Below, one piece after another: positions 17,956-26,053 of a stretch of DNA of 64,000 nucleotides. A program made the position numbers and the translations under genes. Location of the stretch: NCBI RefSeq assembly GCF_947495845.1, contig NZ_CANMAO010000002.1:1-64000 (forward strand), in the 5' to 3' direction. The notes under the pieces were generated by a model. The model was not told where the DNA came from and searched no databases. It saw only the letters and a list, made by a program, of their open reading frames with translations. This stretch comes from an uncultured Endozoicomonas sp. GTDB lineage: Bacteria > Pseudomonadota > Gammaproteobacteria > Pseudomonadales > Endozoicomonadaceae. How positions within the stretch are numbered: position 1 is the first letter of the stretch; every line of letters begins with the position of its first letter.

Positions 17956-18129
17956 ATGAGCTTACGTAAAGCTATTAATGCTCATTGCAAATCTTGTATT
18001 TATGATGATGCTGAGAAAGGAACTTGGGTTAAGCAAGTAGAAAACTGTACCGTTTACAAATGTGACTTGTACAAAGTAAGGCCACTAACTAAAGCATCAA
18101 AACAGCTAATTAAAACTACAAGTATCTGA
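17956..18129 (+). CDS. Small cysteine-rich phage protein (57 residues)
   Basis: Short gene starting MSLRKAINAHCKSCIYDDA with later Cys in ENCTVYKCDLYKVRPLT. The order C..C ... C....C looks like a small zinc-binding module. The opening MSLRKAINA and closing LY.VRPL match a conserved family of phage-encoded small proteins of unknown function that I recall from other tailed phages. An AGGAAG ribosome site lies about 8 bases upstream. Its stop codon lies at the start of the hairpin at 18126-18167. Confidence 0.7.
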   Translation: MSLRKAINAHCKSCIYDDAEKGTWVKQVENCTVYKCDLYKVRPLTKASKQLIKTTSI

Positions 18130-18167
18130 AGGTATGCAAAGATATAGACTTTAAGTCTTACCTTCAG
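18126..18167 (+). terminator. Nested hairpin after the Cys-rich gene
   Basis: CTGAAGGTA/TACCTTCAG (9 bp) encloses AGACTT-t-AAGTCT. It overlaps the stop codon of the 57-residue gene and is followed only by a short T-run, so termination is possible but may be partial. Confidence 0.5.
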
Positions 18168-18207
18168 TTTAGACACCAAATTGAATACTTAAATAGGTTA
18201 TCCATAG

Positions 18208-18558
18208 ATGAGCAAAGGATACGGAAAACTTCAGTTAGCAATAATTGACTACTTAAAGCATTCTGAAAGTGCAGCTATGGAAGTTTATTTTATTTCTGAA
18301 GATTTAGACTCTACTAAACAAGCTGTAGGTAGAGCTTTAAAAAGACTATTAGCCGATGGTCTTGTAATTAAAGAACAACGTAGAGTTAATATTTCAGGTA
18401 AGAATAGAATAGTAAACACTTATATCCTACCTGATAGAATAGAGACCTCTTATTTAGAAGACCATGAAGAAGCTATTGAGACTAATAAAGCTGTAGATAT
18501 TCATGGTTGCTATTACAAGGCTATTGCTAAAAACATTATCAACCACTTTAAACTATAA
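18208..18558 (+). CDS. Small winged-helix DNA-binding protein
   Basis: 116 residues. YFISEDLDSTKQAVGRALKR looks like helix-turn-helix recognition, followed by a two-strand wing (LVIKEQRRVNISGKNRIVNT). The N-terminal helix LQLAIIDYLKHSES fits a winged-helix start. No named family. It is one of several small DNA-binding proteins in this island and probably regulates it. Confidence 0.6.
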   Translation: MSKGYGKLQLAIIDYLKHSESAAMEVYFISEDLDSTKQAVGRALKRLLADGLVIKEQRRVNISGKNRIVNTYILPDRIETSYLEDHEEAIETNKAVDIHGCYYKAIAKNIINHFKL

Positions 18559-18587
18559 ACACTTAAACCTAACTAAAGGAAACTAAA

Positions 18588-18899
18588 ATGGGAAGTTCAA
18601 CCACCTTTGAATCAAATCAATCTGAAGCTATCAACGGTTACGATGAGTATAACGTTGACCGTAGCAGCTTTGGTTCAACTAAAGGTTATAGCGTAACGCC
18701 TGACTCTATGGGTACATTTCCGCTAATCTCTCAGCTATCTAATGGTGGGGCTATTAGTCAATCTCAGGCTGATGCTATCACTAATGGTCTATACGACAAT
18801 GAAATGATTGGTAGTTATAACTACAGTAACGAACAGGTAGCTATGGCTAAACACTCGCTACAGCAAATGATTATGGCTGGTAGAGTCAAACTAATTTAA
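18588..18899 (+). CDS. Hypothetical phage-like protein
   Basis: 103 residues, not recognised. The first half is Ser/Asn/Gly-rich and probably disordered; the second half has two amphipathic helices (QSQADAITNGLYDNE and NEQVAMAKHSLQQMIMAG). It has a good ribosome site (AAAGGA) and is followed after 20 bases by a tiny membrane-protein gene. Confidence 0.55.
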   Translation: MGSSTTFESNQSEAINGYDEYNVDRSSFGSTKGYSVTPDSMGTFPLISQLSNGGAISQSQADAITNGLYDNEMIGSYNYSNEQVAMAKHSLQQMIMAGRVKLI

Positions 18900-18919
18900 T
18901 TAAATAGGAGCATACTGCT

Positions 18920-19066
18920 ATGAAAAACTTAAAGACTATTATTGATGATGATTATAAGGCTTTCTTGAAGTTCATATTGATTAAGCATTATGCACCTATC
19001 ACATTTGTACTGCTTCTTTGTGGAATTGTAGAAGCTGTTAATTATCTTAAAGACCTAATCAATTAA
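18920..19066 (+). CDS. Small single-helix membrane protein (48 residues)
   Basis: A gene of 48 codons with ribosome site TAGGAG about 10 bases before the ATG. A charged N-terminus (MKNLKTIIDDDYKAF) is followed by one hydrophobic helix around APITFVLLLCGIVEAVNYL and a short tail. Small one-helix proteins in phages can be holin-like or membrane anchors, but there is no lysin gene nearby to support that. Confidence 0.55.
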   Translation: MKNLKTIIDDDYKAFLKFILIKHYAPITFVLLLCGIVEAVNYLKDLIN

Positions 19067-19102
19067 ACACAAACAAAACTAAACCTAACTAAAGAGAACA
19101 CT

Positions 19103-19681
19103 ATGCAAACTATTGCTGAAACTAAAACAATTGAAGACATGACCATTGACCAAGCTCATGAGCTTCTGTCTTCTTATTCATCTTCTAATAAGCCTCAAAC
19201 CGTAGAGAAGCCTTATCTGCTAACTGGTGGTGAGGGGGGCTTCAATATCACTGAAATGAAGAAGTACCAAAAGACACTTGATGCTACTTACAAAGTTAAT
19301 ACTGGTGACACACTTGTAGCTACGACTGGTCTACGTAAAGCTGTCTCTAGCCTTATTGATGATCAAGACACTGAAGCTCTACAGACCATTGTTAATAAAT
19401 TACCTAAATGGGTGTCTTATATTCGTGAGACCATTCAAGGCATTAATGAGTATAAGGAAGCTCAAGCTAATCTACAGCACAACCTAGAGAAAGCACGTTT
19501 TGTAATCGACGTAGAGTCTATGGTTGAACGTCAAGTTGAAGCCAAAGCTAAACGTGTATTAGAAATTAATGCTCATAAAGAGGCTATTAATATTCTACTT
19601 AATAAAGCTATATCTGAAGTTGAGCAGGAGATTCTTAAGGCTAAGCTATTGGCTTTTGATAGTGAACTGGAAGCTATGTAA
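19103..19681 (+). CDS. Hypothetical coiled-coil protein
   Basis: 192 residues, no recognised family. The C-terminal 100 residues have strong coiled-coil character (VERQVEAKAKRVLEINAHKE and the following heptads). It overlaps the HNH gene by one base (TAATG), the typical arrangement of co-translated genes. It may be a structural or regulatory partner; nothing specific is visible. Confidence 0.55.
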   Translation: MQTIAETKTIEDMTIDQAHELLSSYSSSNKPQTVEKPYLLTGGEGGFNITEMKKYQKTLDATYKVNTGDTLVATTGLRKAVSSLIDDQDTEALQTIVNKLPKWVSYIRETIQGINEYKEAQANLQHNLEKARFVIDVESMVERQVEAKAKRVLEINAHKEAINILLNKAISEVEQEILKAKLLAFDSELEAM

Positions 19682-20301
19682 TGAAAACTATTAGCAGAGC
19701 AGAAGCTAAATCTGAGTGTCTTAAATTCTACTTTACAGGTAAGCCTTGCAAGTATGGGCATATAGTTAAGCGTTATGTTAGCACTGGTGTTTGTTTTGAA
19801 TGTAAGCGTTTAAGGGGTGCTTCAGACGAAAGTAAGCAAAAGAAGAAGCAGTACAACTTAGAGAACGCTGAAGCTATCAAGCAATATCAGAAGCAATACC
19901 AAGCAGAGAACGCTGAAGCTATTAAGCAGTACAAGAAGCAATACCGATCAGAGAAGCCTGAAGTTAGACTTAAAGGTAGTGCTAAACGTAGAGGTGCTTA
20001 TATAGCTTCTTCTTTAGATGACTCTTGGGATGAATTAAATGAGTTCTGTATTAACGAAATTGGTCTACATAGAAATCAATTAACTGAAATGACAGGAATT
20101 GAACACCACGTAGACCATATAATCCCTATAGCTTTAGGTGGTGTTCATGCTTATTTCAACTTAAGAGTAATTCCAGCTAGTCAGAACGTAAGGATGCAGC
20201 CTATAGCTCTACCTGAAGAAACTAAAACTTACTTCAAACAACTTACAACTAACCTAAATTCAAACTTAAAGATTTATAAGAAGATTAAACATGAAAGCTA
20301 A
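19681..20301 (+). CDS. HNH endonuclease-like protein
   Basis: 206 residues. The N-terminus has a Cys/His zinc-ribbon-like set (CKYGH ... CFECKR, about 23-41). A basic helical spacer follows with two 15-residue repeats (NAEAIKQYQKQYQAE and NAEAIKQYKKQYRSE, 62-91), then the HNH motif HHVDHIIPIALGG (142-154) with FNLRVIPASQNVRM behind it. Such nucleases occur as free-standing homing endonucleases and as phage packaging or exclusion nucleases. In a satellite it could cut a competing phage genome; that is inference. It overlaps both neighbours, so it is part of a tight operon. Confidence 0.8.
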   Translation: MKTISRAEAKSECLKFYFTGKPCKYGHIVKRYVSTGVCFECKRLRGASDESKQKKKQYNLENAEAIKQYQKQYQAENAEAIKQYKKQYRSEKPEVRLKGSAKRRGAYIASSLDDSWDELNEFCINEIGLHRNQLTEMTGIEHHVDHIIPIALGGVHAYFNLRVIPASQNVRMQPIALPEETKTYFKQLTTNLNSNLKIYKKIKHES

Positions 20302-20545
20302 AGACCTTAAAGCAATTATTGCTACCTCAGAACAATTGATTGAAACCTATAGCAGAAGTAACCCTAATAACTTTGGTTATAAAGAAGTTGCTGAAGTAGT
20401 TGACGGTCAACTTATGCTTATTGAGTTCTACATTAAAGATGAAGACCATTCACTACATGAGCTATGGATTAAAGCTAACTTGCTCCTGCATAAAGTTAAG
20501 ACTATCTGTCTTGAAGCAGAGCTTTATCAGAAGTTTGGACGGTAA
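20291..20545 (+). CDS. Hypothetical small protein
   Basis: 84 residues, acidic, mostly helical, no recognised family. It overlaps the end of the HNH gene by 11 bases in another frame. A short hairpin GAGGGA/TCCCTC (20563-20580) follows and may end this transcript. Confidence 0.5.
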   Translation: MKAKDLKAIIATSEQLIETYSRSNPNNFGYKEVAEVVDGQLMLIEFYIKDEDHSLHELWIKANLLLHKVKTICLEAELYQKFGR

Positions 20546-20611
20546 TAAACTAAAGATTAACTGAGGGATTAACTTCCCTCTAACTAAATTGAAGAAGAAA
20601 GAAGTACAATT

Positions 20612-20866
20612 ATGATTACATTAAAATTTAAAGACCAAGAAGTAAACGTTAAGACTCACCCTGAAGATGAAACCTTGTATTGTCTAAATGATATACATAA
20701 GTCTAGCGGTGGTGAGAAGAAGAACCAACCTAACCATTTTAAAGAATATTCTAATTCCCGAAAATTCGGGAGTAAGATTAAATCATTAAGTGGTCGTTAT
20801 GGTGGTTCATACGCTGACGAAAAGACTGTTTATAAGTATGCTGCTTGGATTGATGACACCTTTTAA
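20612..20866 (+). CDS. KilA-N domain protein (copy 3), ended by a frame break
   Basis: 84 residues. It has the same opening as the other two copies (VKTHPEDETLYCLNDIHKSS) and the same closing segment DEKTVYKYAAWIDDTF, but its own middle (about 37-66: NQPNHFKEYSNSRKFG and what follows). It stops at TAA right after TTTT (20861-20864). With one T fewer it would read straight into the AntA domain of the next frame (DDTFKDWIREKV). It is therefore probably the N-terminal part of a broken or slippage-expressed KilA-N/AntA antirepressor. Confidence 0.75.
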   Translation: MITLKFKDQEVNVKTHPEDETLYCLNDIHKSSGGEKKNQPNHFKEYSNSRKFGSKIKSLSGRYGGSYADEKTVYKYAAWIDDTF

Positions 20867-21299
20867 AGATTGGATAAGAGAAAAAGTTAAACAGAATAAG
20901 CTTATTGAAGGTGAGGATTACGAGGTGTTTTTAGCTGCACAAAAAAATGCAGCGGGTGATACCAAGGGCTGTAGAGGAGGTAATAACAAGAAGGAGTATA
21001 TATTAACTCTTGATGCTTCAAAGATGCTAGCAATGCAAGCTAAGAGTGATATAGGTATCGCTGTTCGTAGGTACTTCGTTCTGTGTGAGAAGTTATTAAA
21101 AGGTATGGCTGTCTATAACCCTCCACGTATTCTATCCAAGGCTAACCAAAAGAAGGTTGGAGACTGGTATCAAGATCAACTTAAAGCAGGTGCTAAAGAA
21201 CAGCCTATGCACATCTTTAAGATTCGATTTAATAAACTATTTACGAGCGTGAAATCACGCCGGTTACTATTTGCGCCAATTTGGGCGAAAATAAAATAA
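20853..21299 (+). CDS. AntA/AntB-type antirepressor domain protein
   Basis: The part from FKDWIREKVKQNKLIEGEDY to YILTLDASKMLAMQ and RRYFVLCEKLLKG matches the AntA/AntB antirepressor family, in which antirepressors bind phage repressors and trigger induction. The family's usual first 20 residues are missing; the KilA-N gene lies exactly there in another frame. An ATG at 20853 overlaps the KilA-N stop, so independent, coupled translation is possible, although the ribosome site is weak. The last 20 residues come from slightly more G+C-rich sequence with a GCGTGA-aa-TCACGC palindrome (21247-21260). Confidence 0.7.
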   Translation: MTPFKDWIREKVKQNKLIEGEDYEVFLAAQKNAAGDTKGCRGGNNKKEYILTLDASKMLAMQAKSDIGIAVRRYFVLCEKLLKGMAVYNPPRILSKANQKKVGDWYQDQLKAGAKEQPMHIFKIRFNKLFTSVKSRRLLFAPIWAKIK

Positions 21300-21373
21300 A
21301 CCTTAACTCAGGGTCTAGCTAACACCTAGGCTCTACTCACTCTATTTAATTTAATAAGAAGTAAATAAGAAAC

Positions 21374-24300
21374 ATGGAAAACGATATAGATTTAAGTCAG
21401 GCTCAAGGTCTCGGCTTTGAGCTTAACCCAAGACGAAGCCGTAAGCGTGAAGTAGCCTCAACTAATGCTGACCCATTCTCACCTATTAAACACCTACCAG
21501 AAAGCAATAGCCGACCTAATAGACGAACTTCAACTAAGACTAAAGACTTCTCTTTTAGTAATGCACTAGAGGCTTCTTATCTTATTGATGAAGTAGAAGG
21601 CTCATTCTTCAATAGTGAACTATCAGACATTCAAAGCCAGCATGAAGCTAACCCTGATTTCAACATAAGAGACCGTAAATCTAATGAAGTTGTCTTTAAG
21701 GGTTTAAATTCTAAATGGCAGCAAACCTTAGTTGACCAAGAGCCAGTAAGCCAAGAGGCTGCTGAAGCTATGGCTGAAACTCTACGTAGACGACAGCAAG
21801 CAGAAGCTGACTTACAGCAATACGGTATGATGACTAATCTAGCTGCTGCTTTCTTAGCTGACTTCAATACTAAAGAAGACTTGGCTGCTCAAGCTGGTAT
21901 GACTGCAGTAACTCTAGGTTTTGGTACTGTCATTAAGGGTCTATGGACTGGCTCAAAGGCAGCTTTACGTCTAGCTAAGATGAACCGTGTAGCTAAGTAT
22001 GGTCTTGTAGGTGCTGCTACTAATGCAGGTGATGAACTATTAAGACAGAGTATTAGGACTCAGACTAATGAGTTATACAATGCTGAAGACGCTTTGAAAG
22101 ATACTTTATTCTCTGCTGCTGTTGGTGGTGTCTTAGGTGGTACAGGTGCAGGTCTTAAGATTGGTGCTGAGAAGCTACTTAAGAAAGGTAAGCCAGCTAG
22201 GGCAGCCAATAGCCAAGCTGCTGCTGAACTCGTAGACGAAGTAGAGCAGACAGTTAGTCATCTTATGGTTGATGCTGTAGAGGAGACTAGCGCACCACAA
22301 TGGAGAGCCTTAAAGCTACGTATGGATTTAGGTGCAAGGTCTCAAAAATTAGACTCAAGTGTAGCTAAACGTGAATACAGTAAGTTGCTGACTGATGCTG
22401 TAGACGTAGATGGTAAGGCTGATGGTGCTGATTATTTAGCTTTAAGTCTTAGAGAGAACGTAGGTCTTAAGTTTAAAGATGATCTAGCAGCAGCCTTCAA
22501 GTTAGACAAAAACTTAATCTCAAGGTCTCCTGCAGAGAAAGCTGAGTTTATGACTCATGTTTATAAGAAAGCTGTTACAGGTGCTGCAGGTGAATCTGAA
22601 GCCGAACGTATGGCTATAGGTGCTGTACGCTCAGCATTAGATACTTTAAAGATTAAAGCTAGTAATGCAGGTGTAGAAGGTGCTGACTTTAAATCATTGA
22701 AGAACTATGTACCTAGAATTTGGAAAGGTGACAAAGTTAAAGAGCTAATTCGTAAAGGTGAGCTATCCATAGACAGCGTTAAGTCAGCCTTACGTAATGC
22801 TGTAAGTAAGGGTCAGCCTGATAAGAGTCCTGATGAAGTTGAAGCCCTAATTGAACGTATAGTTAAAGGTGGTGACTTAGACCCTTATGCTGAAGAAAGT
22901 GTAAGTAGTCTTAAGTTGCGTGATGGTTTCCTAGCTGATGAAGATAGATTTAAGAAGCGAATTGAACTTGATATGTCAGCTACTTCTGATGATGGTTCTG
23001 TCTCTGTATTTGATTTAGTTGATACAGACTTGAATAAGGTTATTGATAACTACACGTCATCTATGAGTGGTCGTATAGCTTTAGCTGAGAAAGGTTTTAA
23101 GTCACCTGAAGACGCTGAGAGCCTTCTGAGGAGTGTTATTAGTGACTTAAAGCGTAACCATAAGGGAAGCGAGAAAGACCTACAGAAGAAGATTAAGGAT
23201 GCTGAGAAGGTACACTCAGATACTATGAATGGTATCATGGGAAGACAGCAGCGAGACAATTGGTCTTCTGATTTTGATAGAGCTTTCAATAACCGAGTAG
23301 TAAAGTCTTTAAAGTCTCTTGGCAATTGGACTATGTTAGATTATTCCTCTTTTGCAGCCTTACCTGATATAGCTAACTCTATTGGTAAACTTGGGGTTGC
23401 AGGTGTACGAGAACATATACCTTTACTGTCAAAGCTAACTAATCCACAACGTAAGAGTCTCTTAAATGAACTTGAAGTCATTGGTCTTCATTTAGGTGAC
23501 TCAAGTAATGCTCGTTACTTTGGTAAAGCATTAGCTGACCTAGAGCCTGCTGGACGTTTTGACTCTGCACTAAATACTTCTGATAGATTGGCATTCAAAG
23601 CTAACTTACTGTCATACATTGAAGGTGGTGTTAATAAGGCTTTGAGTTTACAAGTAGTTGGAAACATAGCCAAGAAAGGTAAGATAACTCCTGCAATGCG
23701 TCGAGCTATGGGTCTATCTGTAGATGAAGCTGCAGTCATCGATAAGCACTTGAGTAAGGTTACTGTTAAGAAAGGTCTTACAGGTAAGCAGATAAAGGCT
23801 TTTAACTTTGACCAGTGGGTAGACGATAATGGTATGCCTGACCAGAGAGCATTGGACTTGCTTGCAAGAGGAGCTAAAAGAGAAGCTGACAGAGCTAATG
23901 CTAAGGCTGCTGTAGGTGAGAAGATTACAGGACTAGACGCTCCTTTAGGTGGTGTCATGCTTCAGTACATGAATGCTGTAGCTAACTCTTGGCAGCGTAT
24001 CACCTTACGTACAGGCTATGAGGTCTTTAGTAGAGGTCAAGCTATTGATATGGACACAAGACTTAGGGCTGTTCAAGGTGCGCTATTAGCTGGAATGGTT
24101 AGCTATCTAAGCTCTGAAGGTAAACAGTATGTTAGAGCTATAGGTGATAAGGATAAACAGAAGCAGCTTAAAAAGAGAACCACTAAAGAGAAGACACTAA
24201 ACGCTTTAGCTTATACACCTCAAGCAGGTGCTTTGTTAGCTGTAACTGAAAAGCTGTCTCCTATTCTTTATCAATTTGGTATTGAAGTTAATGAGTTTGC

Positions 24301-24493
24301 TAGATACCAGAAGCCAAGTTCAGCTTGGGTAGGTGCGCCTATAATTTCTCAAACAGACCAAATCTTTAGTTCTGCAGGAGCTTTACTTGATGATGACAAA
24401 ATGACTGTGAAAGAAAAAGAGAAGGCTTTAAAACTACTTCCATTCTATGAGGTTGGTAACAACATTAAGAATATAGCTGAAGATATGTTCTGA
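21374..24493 (+). CDS. Internal virion (ejection) protein, T7 gp16-like without lytic domain
   Basis: 1039 residues. It resembles the middle and C-terminal parts of podophage gp16 (internal virion protein D), which forms the transenvelope ejection channel and helps pull DNA into the cell. Seen: a charged N-terminus, Gly/Ala-rich potentially membrane-active helices at about 172-192 and 246-265, a long helical body, and a family-like core near NWTMLDYSSFAALPDIANSI. T7 gp16 is about 1318 residues with an N-terminal lytic transglycosylase; that domain is absent here. The frame is fully intact. It is the last gene before the right end of the island. Confidence 0.65.
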   Translation: MENDIDLSQAQGLGFELNPRRSRKREVASTNADPFSPIKHLPESNSRPNRRTSTKTKDFSFSNALEASYLIDEVEGSFFNSELSDIQSQHEANPDFNIRDRKSNEVVFKGLNSKWQQTLVDQEPVSQEAAEAMAETLRRRQQAEADLQQYGMMTNLAAAFLADFNTKEDLAAQAGMTAVTLGFGTVIKGLWTGSKAALRLAKMNRVAKYGLVGAATNAGDELLRQSIRTQTNELYNAEDALKDTLFSAAVGGVLGGTGAGLKIGAEKLLKKGKPARAANSQAAAELVDEVEQTVSHLMVDAVEETSAPQWRALKLRMDLGARSQKLDSSVAKREYSKLLTDAVDVDGKADGADYLALSLRENVGLKFKDDLAAAFKLDKNLISRSPAEKAEFMTHVYKKAVTGAAGESEAERMAIGAVRSALDTLKIKASNAGVEGADFKSLKNYVPRIWKGDKVKELIRKGELSIDSVKSALRNAVSKGQPDKSPDEVEALIERIVKGGDLDPYAEESVSSLKLRDGFLADEDRFKKRIELDMSATSDDGSVSVFDLVDTDLNKVIDNYTSSMSGRIALAEKGFKSPEDAESLLRSVISDLKRNHKGSEKDLQKKIKDAEKVHSDTMNGIMGRQQRDNWSSDFDRAFNNRVVKSLKSLGNWTMLDYSSFAALPDIANSIGKLGVAGVREHIPLLSKLTNPQRKSLLNELEVIGLHLGDSSNARYFGKALADLEPAGRFDSALNTSDRLAFKANLLSYIEGGVNKALSLQVVGNIAKKGKITPAMRRAMGLSVDEAAVIDKHLSKVTVKKGLTGKQIKAFNFDQWVDDNGMPDQRALDLLARGAKREADRANAKAAVGEKITGLDAPLGGVMLQYMNAVANSWQRITLRTGYEVFSRGQAIDMDTRLRAVQGALLAGMVSYLSSEGKQYVRAIGDKDKQKQLKKRTTKEKTLNALAYTPQAGALLAVTEKLSPILYQFGIEVNEFARYQKPSSAWVGAPIISQTDQIFSSAGALLDDDKMTVKEKEKALKLLPFYEVGNNIKNIAEDMF

Positions 24494-24516
24494 GAGCTAA
24501 CATAAAGCTCTCTCAG
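24490..24516 (+). terminator. Hairpin at the end of the gp16-like gene
   Basis: CTGAGAGCT pairs with AGCTCTCTCAG (two-base bulge), overlapping the stop codon. There is no T-run; it probably stabilises the transcript end. Confidence 0.45.
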
Positions 24517-24594
24517 CAGACTTTAGGTTTAACTAATGCGATGGCATAGGGTTATCTTAAAGCCACTGATACAGGCTTTATCTCAATACTACAG

Positions 24595-24631
24595 GGTGAC
24601 TTGGATTTATTTCTGAGTCACCTATTTTTTG
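24595..24631 (+). terminator. Rho-independent terminator at the island's right end
   Basis: GGTGACT, 14-base loop, AGTCACC, then tattttttg. It would stop island transcription before gpsA. Confidence 0.75.
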
Positions 24632-24660
24632 CTTTAACAGAAGTTCAAAGTTCATGCTTA

Positions 24661-24708
24661 GTTGTAACCTAAGTTGTACCGTTTGTTGTATCATTTGTTG
24701 TAACTCAT
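24661..24708 (+). repeat. Four 12-bp-spaced GTTGTA repeats (integrase arm sites?)
   Basis: GTTGTA occurs at 24661, 24673, 24685 and 24697, that is exactly every 12 bp. The last copy extends to GTTGTAACTCAT, which is identical to 8626-8637 near the left end. Regular arrays near an attachment site are typical for integrase or excisionase arm binding. Confidence 0.55.
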
Positions 24709-24758
24709 GCTTGCCCTAAGCCATTGATATTGTTAGGCTTTAGACTCATTCATAGCTA

Positions 24759-24767
24759 GTAACAATA
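24759..24767 (+). other. Candidate attR core
   Basis: GTAACAATA, repeated at 8534-8542. To its right (24768-24940) the sequence becomes host-like and holds the gpsA promoter region, in which I identify no specific site. Confidence 0.35.
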
Positions 24768-24940
24768 CTCATACAAAATATGTGGCAAAGAGCCGCACAG
24801 GGCAAAGCAATGAATACTGTGTGCGCTTTCAGCTAATTGCCACCGACTTATGTTATTCGCTGCTTGTGTGGTTTAATAAGCTCAGGAATTACATGCCATT
24901 TTATAAAGCGGTTCGATAGCAGTAATCAGGATTGAAAGCG

Positions 24941-26005
24941 ATGACAGTTAAGCCAGAAAACGCTAAGCCAGAAAGCGCAGGGAATGTTCAATCGTCCGAG
25001 ATATTATCCATTGCGGTTCTTGGCGGCGGCAGCTTTGGTACGGCTCTGGCAGATATTTCAGCGACAAATGGCCACCGGGTTAAGCTCTGGATGCGGGATG
25101 AAACTCAGGTTCAAAGCATCAATGAACATCATGAGAATCAGCGATATTTGCCCGGTTTTCAAATTAATCCCCGGGTGAGCGCTGACAGTGATCTGGATGC
25201 GGTGATCTCGAATGCAGATATTGTGTTTATTGCCATTCCCAGTAAATCCTTCAGGGATGTGATCCGTAAAGCCGGTGATAAGCTCAATGGCAAGATCGTG
25301 ATCAGCACCACCAAAGGTATTGAACCGGTCACCTTTGACTTAATGAGCGAAATACTGCGTGAAGAGTTGGACAATATACGACTGGGGGTTCTCAGTGGTC
25401 CGAATCTCGCCAGAGAGATTGTTGCCAAGGCGCTGACAGCAACCGTTATTGCCAGTGAAGATGATGCCCTTTGTCAGACGATTCAATCGGTTCTGCATTG
25501 TGACTATTTCCGGGTATATTCTAATAGTGACGTCTATGGTGTGGAGTTGGCCGGCGCACTGAAAAACATCTACGCCATTGTCTGTGGTATGGGTGCTGCC
25601 CTTGGAATGGGGGAGAATACTCACAGCATGCTCATAACCCGCAGCCTGGCAGAGATGAGCCGCTTTGCCGTCACTCTGGGGGCCAACCCAATGACGTTTC
25701 TTGGCCTTGCCGGTGTTGGTGATCTGGTGGCGACGTGTACATCAGAATTAAGTCGTAACTTTCAGGTGGGGCGCGCGCTGGGAGAAGGCTGCAGTCTTCA
25801 GGAAGCGGAACAGAAGCTGGGGCAGGTGGCGGAAGGTGTTAACACGCTTCAACAGGTGAAGCAGAAGGCCGATGAGCTGGGTATCTATATGCCTCTGGTG
25901 GATGGTCTTTATAGTATTATTTTTGAAGGTAATGCCATCGAAAATCTGGTGAAGGGTATGATGTTGCGGGAACAGAAAACGGATGTTGAATTTATGTCCA
26001 GGTAA
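24941..26005 (+). CDS. gpsA: Glycerol-3-phosphate dehydrogenase [NAD(P)+]
   Basis: Makes sn-glycerol-3-phosphate from dihydroxyacetone phosphate for phospholipid synthesis in the cytosol. The Rossmann motif [13 protein letters not shown] comes after an N-terminal extension of about 25 residues. [23 protein letters not shown] and the catalytic Lys in [20 protein letters not shown] are all present. I chose the ATG at 24941, giving 354 residues; a TTG nine bases upstream is in frame. It is the first host gene right of the island, followed by DUF4389 and sixA as in pseudomonads. Confidence 0.95.
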   Translation: MTVKPENAKPESAGNVQSSEILSIAVLGGGSFGTALADISATNGHRVKLWMRDETQVQSINEHHENQRYLPGFQINPRVSADSDLDAVISNADIVFIAIPSKSFRDVIRKAGDKLNGKIVISTTKGIEPVTFDLMSEILREELDNIRLGVLSGPNLAREIVAKALTATVIASEDDALCQTIQSVLHCDYFRVYSNSDVYGVELAGALKNIYAIVCGMGAALGMGENTHSMLITRSLAEMSRFAVTLGANPMTFLGLAGVGDLVATCTSELSRNFQVGRALGEGCSLQEAEQKLGQVAEGVNTLQQVKQKADELGIYMPLVDGLYSIIFEGNAIENLVKGMMLREQKTDVEFMSR

Positions 26006-26053
26006 GGTATTTAATATCTTTGCAGGGCTTAGCTATGCGATAGGAGACAGTCA

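Larger units (their letters stand above)
8534..24767. mobile_element. Integrated phage-related island (podophage-derived satellite or deleted prophage)
   Basis: A 16.2-kb block with much lower G+C than its flanks (lines counted by hand give 33-45% against about 43-53% outside) and long gene-free gaps, lying between fabA and gpsA. It has an integrase at the left edge, DNA-binding and antirepressor-like genes, an HNH endonuclease and two large proteins resembling T7-family internal virion proteins, with the gp16-like one at the right edge. A 9-bp direct repeat GTAACAATA at both edges is my best guess for the attachment core. No terminase, portal, capsid, tail, RNA polymerase or DNA polymerase gene is present. 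All its genes point the same way (+). The boundaries are inferred from composition and the repeat and could move by some tens of bases. Confidence 0.8.

Noticed and set aside
24720-24930. tRNA gene as integration target at the right island end
   Set aside because: No cloverleaf or TPsiC-like sequence is seen at either boundary.
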